From Thermoplasmata archaeon (GTDB taxonomy: Archaea > Thermoplasmatota > E2 > UBA202 > JdFR-43), in the NCBI GenBank assembly GCA_021161135.1, contig JAGHBD010000166.1:1-6463 (forward strand): a stretch of 6,463 bases of DNA, read 5' to 3'. Positions 1 through 6,463 of this stretch are shown one piece after another; the first letter of the stretch is position 1, and every line of letters begins with the position of its first letter. The notes below the pieces were generated by a model, which worked only from the letters and a program-made list of their open reading frames with translations, was not told the origin of the DNA and made no database searches. Position numbers and translations under genes: made by a program.

Positions 1-435
1 ATGAACAGAATACTCAGAGATGCCATGGAGGGCAAGCTTGGCGGTATGGAAGGCAAGCCATATATCTATGGATGGAGCATCAGGATAGGGCCAGATGGTA
101 AGCCAGAGGTAAGGGAATTTGGCAATGTTCCAATGAGACCAGGAATAACAGAGGAAGTCAGAGAGCCACTTGTGGATGTGATAGAAAGCGATGACAAGAT
201 AAGTGTTACTGCAGAGGTGCCAGGAGTGAAAAAAGAGGACATTGATCTCGAAGTTACAGAGAATACTTTGCGAATAAAAGTTGATACCAAAGACAGAAAG
301 TATTACAAAGAGGTAGAGCTACCAGCAGAGGTGGATCCAAAGTCGGCAAAGGCAACATACCAGAATGGAGTGCTCGACGTTGAACTCAAAAAACTGAAAC
401 CAAAGAAAAAGGGCAGAAAAATCAAGATTGAGTAA
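1..435 (+). CDS. Hsp20/alpha-crystallin small heat-shock protein, probably 5'-truncated by the window edge
   Basis: Small heat-shock proteins are ATP-independent cytoplasmic holdases that form oligomers and keep unfolding proteins soluble. Seen: an alpha-crystallin domain over roughly residues 54-135, beginning at the PLVDVIESDDKISVTAEVPG stretch, with the signature NGVLDVELKK near residues 122-131. A C-terminal I-x-I motif (IKI, about 141-143) normally docks into a neighbouring subunit. Residues 16-45 (GKPYIYG...IGPDGKPEVREFGNV) match the segment that precedes the domain in archaeal Hsp20s. In those relatives more N-terminal sequence usually comes first, so the ATG at base 1 may be an internal methionine; the true start cannot be judged from this window. 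The stop is TAA at 433-435, 40 nt before cdc48. The family call is firm; the start is uncertain. Confidence 0.93.
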   Translation: MNRILRDAMEGKLGGMEGKPYIYGWSIRIGPDGKPEVREFGNVPMRPGITEEVREPLVDVIESDDKISVTAEVPGVKKEDIDLEVTENTLRIKVDTKDRKYYKEVELPAEVDPKSAKATYQNGVLDVELKKLKPKKKGRKIKIE

Positions 436-445
436 TCTCCTCCTC

Positions 446-462
446 TTTTTTATTAATTTTTT
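446..462 (+). terminator. Possible oligo-T termination tract after hsp20
   Basis: Two runs of six T (446-451 and 457-462) follow the hsp20 stop codon. Archaeal RNA polymerase can terminate at such U-rich stretches without a hairpin. Termination here may be partial, because cdc48 begins only 14 nt later with an SD and no well-placed promoter of its own. Confidence 0.35.
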
Positions 463-470
463 GGAGGTGA
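463..470 (+). promoter_or_regulatory. Shine-Dalgarno site of cdc48
   Basis: GGAGGTGA is a full complement of the 16S rRNA 3' end and lies 5 nt before the ATG at 476. It fixes the start codon and indicates a leadered or internal message rather than a leaderless one. Confidence 0.85.
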
Positions 471-475
471 TTTAA

Positions 476-2661
<2,186 letters not shown>

Positions 2662-2662
<1 letters not shown>

Positions 2663-3759
2663 TGCTCATATATGCCCAGCAGATAATGACGAGAGATTTC
2701 GATGTAATAGATGCAAATGAGAACATTTCCAAGGTATTGAGTCTTTTGGAAGACACAGATGCCCTTGTTGTCATGGATGGAGAAAAATACGAGGGAGTCA
2801 TAACAAAAAAGGATATTATGAGGGCAAAGATTCCGCCGGAGGCAAAAGTGAAAAAATTTATTCGACATGCCCCCCGCATTTCGCCAGCCACACCTGTCAA
2901 TGAAATAGCTCGTCTCATGCTGGAGAGCGATATTTATCATCTCCCTGTTTTTGATAATGAAAAGCTTGTTGGAATGGTAAGAGATGATGATATTCTCCGT
3001 TATATCGTGGAACAGGAATTAGGAGAGGAGAAAGTTGCTAAATATATGAGCTCTTCCCCTCTTTTTGTTTCTCCAGATGACAATATAGGCAAGGTAATAA
3101 AAATATTCAGAGAAAAAAATATCTCCCGTCTTCCCGTTGTTAAAGAGGGGAAAGTTGTTGGTATAATCACCGTTGGCGATTTACTGGAGAAAGTTATTCA
3201 TCCAGAAGAAAAACCAGAATATGGTGAATTCATAGCAGAAAAGAAAAGATATCTTAAAATACCTGTTAAAGGTGTGATGACTGAAGAGCCAGTAATATTG
3301 CCGCCAGAAGCAAAGGTAAAAGATGTGATAGAAGAAATGCTTAAAAATGGGCTTGGAGGAATTATAATAGGGGAGGGAAGAAAACTTGTTGGTATAATAA
3401 CAAAAAAGGACTTGTTAGAGCCAGTAGCAAGTTATGGGGAAGAGGAGAAAATATTTGTGCAGATTGGCGGAGAAATTGACAGGATAGAAAATTTTGATAA
3501 GGACGAGGCAATGCTCCATCTTAAAGAATTTGTAAGGAAACATGAAGAATTTCTTGAAAACGGTTATTTATATGCATATCTTAAGCAGCACAAGGAAAGG
3601 AAGCATGGATTACCGCTAATCTATTGCAAAATTCGCCTTTCCTCTCCAAAAGGACTTTTTATTGCAGCCGATAACGGATGGGGCTATCGGCAGGCAATGA
3701 AAAAGGCAATGGAAGCGATAGAGAAGCAAATAGAAAGAGAAAAGGAGAGAACTTTATAA
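2662..3759 (+). CDS. Four-CBS-domain protein with C-terminal ribosome hibernation factor-like domain
   Basis: CBS domains pair to bind adenine nucleotides (AMP/ATP/SAM-type ligands) and act as energy or metabolite sensors. Seen: four CBS repeats at about 5-55, 64-118, 126-180 and 200-256, each with the x-IMT/xYMS-type entry and a GVIT/GMVR/GIIT-K/D-DIL exit. Residues 262-361 follow a beta-alpha-beta-beta-beta-alpha order (KIFVQIGG; helix 280-298; YLYAYLKQ; LIYCKIRLSS; GLFIAAD; final helix 341-361 ending EKQIEREKER). That order and the last helix resemble the HPF/YfiA (S30EA) fold, which binds the 30S decoding region and silences ribosomes. CBS is certain; HPF-like is a fold-level reading. No signal peptide or membrane segment is visible, so it should be cytoplasmic. 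The ATG overlaps the cdc48 stop (TAATG), tying its translation to that of the unfoldase. Alternatively the last domain could serve another nucleic acid or protein-binding role. Confidence 0.9.
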
Positions 3760-3810
3760 TCAATTTTCATATTCGCTCCCCACATCCTGAAGGAGGCTGT
3801 CCATGTATGA
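3760..3810 (+). pseudogene. Possible remnant of the MntA-type antitoxin C-terminus
   Basis: Directly before the hepT remnant an open frame ends ...HILKEAVHV-stop at 3808-3810, and its TGA overlaps the hepT ATG as ATGA. MntA nucleotidyltransferase antitoxins often end in an I-L-x-E-x-V-type tail and commonly sit just upstream of, and overlapping, hepT. The rest of an antitoxin gene, including the nucleotidyltransferase GSxxxD motif, is absent. The same frame is continuous with the stop of the CBS gene, so the match covers only about nine residues and may be coincidence. Confidence 0.25.
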
Positions 3811-4151
3811 AGAGAGATTATAAGCTATTTGTAAAAAGATATTTTTGATGCAATTGAAAGAATAGAAGAATTTGTTGCTGGCATGAATTGTGAGGAATTC
3901 AAAAATGATGATAAAACAGTAAGTGCAGTTGTTAGGAAATTAGAGATTATAGGAGAAGCTACCAAAAATATACCTGATGAAATAAAGGAAAATATCTACG
4001 CTACCATGGAAGGAGATGGCGAAAATAAGGGATAAGCTCATTCATGGTTATTTTTCTGCTGATTTTGAAATTGTTTGGAAAGTTATTTAAAGAACTACCA
4101 GAGCTAAAACCAAAAGTAAAGAAAATCCTTGATGAAAATAGAAAGAAATAG
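3807..4151 (+). pseudogene. HepT-like toxin (DUF86) pseudogene with three frameshifts
   Basis: HepT toxins are HEPN-fold ribonucleases paired with MntA antitoxins, which AMPylate the tyrosine of the R-x4-H-x-Y motif. Read from ATG 3807: [10 protein letters not shown], then a shift at the A-run 3833-3837 to [17 protein letters not shown]... through [17 protein letters not shown]; a second shift near 4001-4003 to [17 protein letters not shown]; a third near 4085-4088 to KEELPELKPKVKKILDENRKK and a TAG at 4149-4151. Each break behaves as one extra base, so after the third the original frame returns. The repaired product would be about 113 residues, normal for the family. The active motif (Arg codon 4028, His 4043, Tyr 4049) is intact within its fragment. 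The longest uninterrupted piece cannot encode a whole toxin, so this is called broken. Sequencing errors are an alternative, but the neighbouring long genes have no breaks. Confidence 0.85.
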
Positions 4152-4156
4152 TAAGT

Positions 4157-4162
4157 AAAAAA
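4157..4162 (-). terminator. Oligo-T tract after the zinc-ribbon gene
   Basis: On the minus strand six T follow the stop codon of the zinc-ribbon gene by 8 nt. This suits archaeal U-tract termination and sits in the 19-nt gap between the two convergent reading frames. Confidence 0.4.
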
Positions 4163-4170
4163 TTTGGAGA

Positions 4171-4320
4171 TTATTCAGGTTTTATTGGAATTTCATACCC
4201 GCAATTCTCGCATTTTAAGAATATCTGCTGTTTTGGCATGAGTCCATCTGTTGACCTTGGAAGTCTTAGAACGAGAACCAGTTTCTCACTCCCGCATTTT
4301 GGACAGCCAGATTTATTCAT
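4171..4320 (-). CDS. Small zinc-ribbon protein, 49 residues, function unknown
   Basis: Reading the minus strand from ATG at 4320 gives 49 codons ending in TAA at 4173-4171. Seen: two metal-binding knuckles, CPKCG (Cys6, Cys9) and CENCG (Cys37, Cys40), 27 residues apart, joined by a basic and hydrophobic linker (KLVLVLRLPRSTDGLMPKQQ). This is the layout of a single zinc ribbon, a fold used in nucleic-acid or protein binding. An in-frame TGA lies 21 nt upstream and no other ATG intervenes, so the start is well fixed. No SD precedes it; a TATA-like box at 4345-4352 is centred about 28 nt before the ATG, which points to a leaderless mRNA. It converges on the dead hepT and diverges from the peptidase gene. 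I do not recognise a named family. Rubredoxin-like proteins and transcription factor TFS or TFB ribbons differ in spacing or length. Confidence 0.75.
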   Translation of the reverse strand: MNKSGCPKCGSEKLVLVLRLPRSTDGLMPKQQIFLKCENCGYEIPIKPE

Positions 4321-4344
4321 TTTCGTTAGTAGAATTTGTCACAG

Positions 4345-4352
4345 ATTTTAAA
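4345..4352 (-). promoter_or_regulatory. TATA box with BRE-like purines for the zinc-ribbon gene
   Basis: On the minus strand TTTAAAAT is preceded by the purine-rich GGAAAG, resembling an archaeal BRE plus TATA box. Its centre is about 28 nt before the ATG at 4320, so transcription should begin at or very near the start codon. Confidence 0.55.
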
Positions 4353-4449
4353 CTTTCCTTCACAATTTATGAAAACAACTGTATGGCTGGAGGCAAGGCA
4401 TGGCTATTGCTATAGCTCATTACTTCAAAATATCAGAGAGAACATAATG
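4353..4449. other. Divergent intergenic segment between two promoters, no gene seen
   Basis: This stretch lies between the TATA-like boxes of the zinc-ribbon gene (minus) and the peptidase gene (plus). It contains an 8-bp palindrome GCTATAGC (4409-4416) and two ATGGCT copies (4383-4388, 4400-4405) that could be operator elements. The only + strand frames are very short (28 codons from ATG 4369; 15 codons from ATG 4399) and neither has an SD or a recognisable product. Confidence 0.35.
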
Positions 4450-4457
4450 TTTTAATT
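4450..4457 (+). promoter_or_regulatory. TATA-like box for the M14 peptidase gene
   Basis: TTTTAATT lies 20-27 nt before the ATG at 4477, and no SD is present in the pyrimidine-rich stretch between. The arrangement fits a leaderless transcript. The box is weaker than that of the divergent zinc-ribbon gene. Confidence 0.4.
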
Positions 4458-4476
4458 TCCCTTCATTTTTACTTTT

Positions 4477-6234
4477 ATGAAAAAATTACTGGTGGTTTTT
4501 GCATCAGTACTTCTTATTTTGGTAAATGTTTCTCTCGCAAGTGAAGAAAAAAAGAAGCCTGAAAGCTATGATGAACTAGTTTCGTGGTATAAGTCACTGG
4601 AAGAAATGTACCCAGATTATGTTGAAATTTTTAGGGCAAACGAAATTTATGGGCTGGGAAAGGCGACGGGAGGATATGATTTGTATTATGTACGCATTAC
4701 TAATGAAAGCAATGGCTTTCTAAAACCCGAGGTGTTATTTTTGGGAAGTCCGCATGGAGATGAAACAGTTGGAACCATCGGTTTGTATTGGGCTGCAAAA
4801 TGGCTGCTGGAAGAAAAAGATGAGAATGAATGGATAAAATGGCTTCTGGATAATCGTGAAATATATATTGAAGTAAGCCACAATCCTTATGGATTCGACA
4901 ATCGCATAAGATGGGATGCCAATGACTGGGATTTGAATAGAGAGGCAGATTATGACTGGAAGGGAAGATACTCCGAACTTTGGGGAAGTGTCAATGGACA
5001 AACTCTGTATCATTTCATAAATGACCACGCAATAAGAGTTGGCACAGATTTTCATGGTGGGGCGAGGATGCTTCTATACCCGTGGTCTTCGACTCATTCG
5101 AATGTAAAAGCAAAAAGCCCTTTCAGCAACAGAGAATATACATATGCTCCTCCAGATTTTTACTTCTTCCATGTTGCCTGCCTCAGACTGGGGGAATTTA
5201 TGGGTGATTATGGGGGAAAACTTGATGAGAGCAACATAGGCACCATTCCTACTACCGTTGGCTATGAGGCACCGGGCTGCATCGCCGCCTGGGCATATGG
5301 GGCGAATGTGGAGCGATGCCCTGCAGAAGATGATTTTGTGAATGAGGAGATTTTTGGGAATTATAATGGCTGCGGAATTTTCTGGATTTCTCCTGAGATG
5401 TCAAAGATAAAGGATCCGCCAGAATGGAAATTTGGAGATGAAGAGCATGGGTATATAGCGGAGGTGATAAGGTTTGTGTTGCATCAGACAGATATAGCTC
5501 AGCCCTATATAATGTGGGTTACTCCGAACAATTCATTTGCCTGTGGAGCGGCGAAGGTGGAATGGCAGGTGTATGGTTGTTTGAATGTTGATGAAACCTA
5601 TGTAAAATATTCTTTCTCCCCAAATTTTACTCAGGAATTTGAGGGAGAGAGGCATAAAGATTATGAAGGTGGTTACAGAGGAGGCACATATTGGGATGGG
5701 AAACTCTGGAGTGAAGAAATTTTGCTACCAGAAGATGCAACAGATTTATATGTTGTTGCATATGCAAGAGTAGATGGAGTATATGCGGAAGTTGTTTCTC
5801 CTTCCATATATGGTTATCATTCTTATTTGAGAATTGTTGAGGAGAGAACCAATGAAAGTTATATTGAAGTGCTTAATACAAGCGATGGGAAGGAAATTAT
5901 TAAAGGAAGGTTATGGTGGAAATCCCCTGTTTTACATATAAAAATAGGGGGAATAATAAAGCCTGAAGAGGGGAAAATATATCTGATGGGGAAGGAAATT
6001 ATGAGTATGCCATTAAATTTTGCTATAATCATAGGGAAAATGAAGGTGGAGGTAAAGGGCGAATTTGATAAAGTGGAATTTTATATGGATGGAGAAAGAA
6101 AAGAAATTGATACATCGCCGCCTTTTGAATGGGAATTAGGAAATGCATTTGGAATGCATGAGATAATGACCAAAATGTATGACGGCGAGGAAGTTTTTGA
6201 AGACAGTGTTAAGGTAATAATGTTTGTGAAATAG
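4477..6234 (+). CDS. Secreted M14-family zinc carboxypeptidase with C-terminal Ig-like domain
   Basis: M14 metallopeptidases cleave C-terminal residues from peptides. Seen: a Sec-type signal peptide (MKKLL, hydrophobic core, likely cut after Ala21); the zinc motif H-x-x-E as PHGDE (His93, Glu96); Arg143 or Arg145, then Asn154-Arg155 in DLNRE, for substrate carboxylate binding; third zinc ligand His193 in DFHGG; and general base Glu307 in SPEMSK. All expected active-site residues are therefore present. The catalytic domain spans about 30-340. A middle beta-rich part follows (345-490). Residues 511-585 form an Ig-like module (KVEFYMDGERKEIDTSPPFEW...GMHEI..KMYDGEE). The mature protein has six cysteines (235, 268, 281, 299, 356, 368) and five N-x-S/T sequons (76, 351, 383, 459, 467), fitting an extracellular, possibly disulfide-bonded glycoprotein. 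No membrane anchor is seen. A role in scavenging external peptides is inferred; substrate specificity is unknown. Confidence 0.9.
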   Translation: MKKLLVVFASVLLILVNVSLASEEKKKPESYDELVSWYKSLEEMYPDYVEIFRANEIYGLGKATGGYDLYYVRITNESNGFLKPEVLFLGSPHGDETVGTIGLYWAAKWLLEEKDENEWIKWLLDNREIYIEVSHNPYGFDNRIRWDANDWDLNREADYDWKGRYSELWGSVNGQTLYHFINDHAIRVGTDFHGGARMLLYPWSSTHSNVKAKSPFSNREYTYAPPDFYFFHVACLRLGEFMGDYGGKLDESNIGTIPTTVGYEAPGCIAAWAYGANVERCPAEDDFVNEEIFGNYNGCGIFWISPEMSKIKDPPEWKFGDEEHGYIAEVIRFVLHQTDIAQPYIMWVTPNNSFACGAAKVEWQVYGCLNVDETYVKYSFSPNFTQEFEGERHKDYEGGYRGGTYWDGKLWSEEILLPEDATDLYVVAYARVDGVYAEVVSPSIYGYHSYLRIVEERTNESYIEVLNTSDGKEIIKGRLWWKSPVLHIKIGGIIKPEEGKIYLMGKEIMSMPLNFAIIIGKMKVEVKGEFDKVEFYMDGERKEIDTSPPFEWELGNAFGMHEIMTKMYDGEEVFEDSVKVIMFVK

Positions 6235-6295
6235 TGGCAAAGCATGCATGGGTCATGTATAAAGATAAAATAAAAAAATTTAAAAGACAGTAAAG

Positions 6296-6304
6296 TAAAT
6301 ATAT
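6296..6304 (+). promoter_or_regulatory. TATA-like box for the ribbon-helix-helix gene
   Basis: TAAATATAT is centred about 25 nt before the proposed GTG start at 6325. No SD lies between, again fitting a leaderless message. The region is very AT-rich, so chance matches are likely; a second candidate ATTTAAAA lies at 6277-6284. Confidence 0.35.
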
Positions 6305-6320
6305 GCAGTTTTGATTATAA

Positions 6321-6335
6321 CCTCGTGAAGCGAGG
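6321..6335 (+). repeat. Perfect 5-bp inverted repeat over the start of the ribbon-helix-helix gene
   Basis: CCTCG (6321-6325) and CGAGG (6331-6335) flank a 5-nt loop TGAAG. The stem is GC-rich in an otherwise AT-rich stretch, and the proposed GTG start codon begins at its edge. It could be an operator for autoregulation or an mRNA hairpin affecting initiation. Confidence 0.45.
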
Positions 6336-6463
6336 AAATAAAACATCTCTAAAATATAGTACCATTTCAATACCAAAGGAATTGCATGAGGAAATTGAAG
6401 AATTGATAAAGAAAAATCCAGGGCTTGGATATACAAGTGTTGCAGAACTGTGCAAGGAAGCTA
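6325..6463 (+). CDS. Ribbon-helix-helix DNA-binding protein, 3' end beyond the window
   Basis: The frame runs from GTG 6325 to the window end (46 codons). Seen: a short basic N-terminus (MKRGNKTSLKY), a predicted beta-strand STISIPKEL, helix HEEIEELIKKNPGLG, the turn YTSVAE, and the start of a second helix (LCKEA). This is the order of archaeal ribbon-helix-helix (CopG/ParD-like) regulators, whose common pattern is VSIPKELYEEIEELI..YxSVAEFVREA. Such proteins bind DNA as dimers through the beta-strand and often repress their own promoters or act as antitoxins. The GTG is the only usable start: the upstream in-frame TAA is at 6271-6273 and there is no ATG. Leu-Cys at the usual Phe-Val position of the second helix is a minor variation. 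Any partner gene lies outside the window. Confidence 0.75.
   Translation, partial: MKRGNKTSLKYSTISIPKELHEEIEELIKKNPGLGYTSVAELCKEA

Larger units (their letters stand above)
436..470 (+). promoter_or_regulatory. Candidate hairpin covering the cdc48 ribosome binding site
   Basis: TCTCCTCC at 436-443 can pair with the SD GGAGGTGA at 463-470 in seven of eight positions, with one U-U mismatch (438/468). The loop is the AT-rich stretch 444-462. In RNA this would hide the SD until it is opened. It may be a chance result of a pyrimidine-rich tract next to an SD. A regulatory role, for example temperature-sensitive opening between two chaperone genes, is inference only. Confidence 0.3.

Noticed and set aside
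4387..4446. + strand frame reading YGWRQGMAIAIAHYF, faintly like the GWGYRQAM segment of the CBS/HPF-like protein
   Set aside because: The match is a few residues only, has an upstream stop and no start context; most likely chance.
4369..4455. 28-codon + strand frame starting at ATG 4369
   Set aside because: No SD, no recognisable product, and it overlaps the promoter region of the peptidase gene.
3760..4476. Possible insertion sequence or CRISPR remnant in the long spacer after the CBS gene
   Set aside because: No terminal inverted repeats, transposase motifs or regularly spaced repeats were found; the space is explained by the hepT remnant and the zinc-ribbon gene.
6243..6250. CATGCATG palindrome just after the peptidase stop
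   Set aside because: Eight bases only, no T-run follows and no partner copy was seen, so it does not support a terminator or operator.
6209..6436. 75-codon minus-strand frame opposite the ribbon-helix-helix gene
   Set aside because: Its sequence is low-complexity hydrophobic, has no promoter or SD, and lies across a better-supported + strand gene and the peptidase end.

Overview
The window is archaeal and AT-rich. Arginine is mostly AGA/AGG and isoleucine often ATA. It carries a Cdc48/VAT-type AAA ATPase with an archaeal N-domain, an archaeal-type Hsp20, strong GGAGGTGA ribosome binding sites on two genes, and TATA-like boxes about 20-32 nt before start codons that lack a Shine-Dalgarno (SD) site, which is the pattern of leaderless transcripts. 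The secreted M14 peptidase with a C-terminal Ig-like domain resembles proteins I associate with Thermoplasmata-type Euryarchaeota. That placement is a low-confidence inference.

Left part (1-3759), a proteostasis and translation cluster on the + strand: an Hsp20 small heat-shock protein probably cut at its 5' end by the window edge; a full-length two-ring Cdc48/VAT unfoldase; and, overlapping its stop codon by one base, a protein with four CBS domains followed by a C-terminal domain that looks like a ribosome hibernation factor (HPF/S30EA-like). The short gaps, the SD sites and the lack of a well-placed promoter before cdc48 suggest one transcript. A plausible shared theme is the response to protein-folding or energy stress: Hsp20 holds unfolded protein, Cdc48 extracts or unfolds it, and the CBS protein may sense adenine nucleotides and act on ribosomes.

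Middle part (3760-4476): a decayed toxin-antitoxin locus. A HepT (DUF86) toxin can be read from 3807 to 4151 only by crossing three single-base frameshifts, yet its R-x4-H-x-Y motif survives. A few codons before it look like the last residues of a MntA-type antitoxin. Convergent with it on the minus strand is an intact 49-residue zinc-ribbon gene (4171-4320) with a good TATA box. The remaining 156 bp up to 4476 is a divergent promoter region.

Right part (4477-6463): a secreted M14 zinc carboxypeptidase with all expected catalytic residues and a C-terminal Ig-like domain, then a 90-bp gap, then the start of a ribbon-helix-helix DNA-binding protein that runs off the window. A perfect 5-bp hairpin lies over the proposed GTG start of that last gene.
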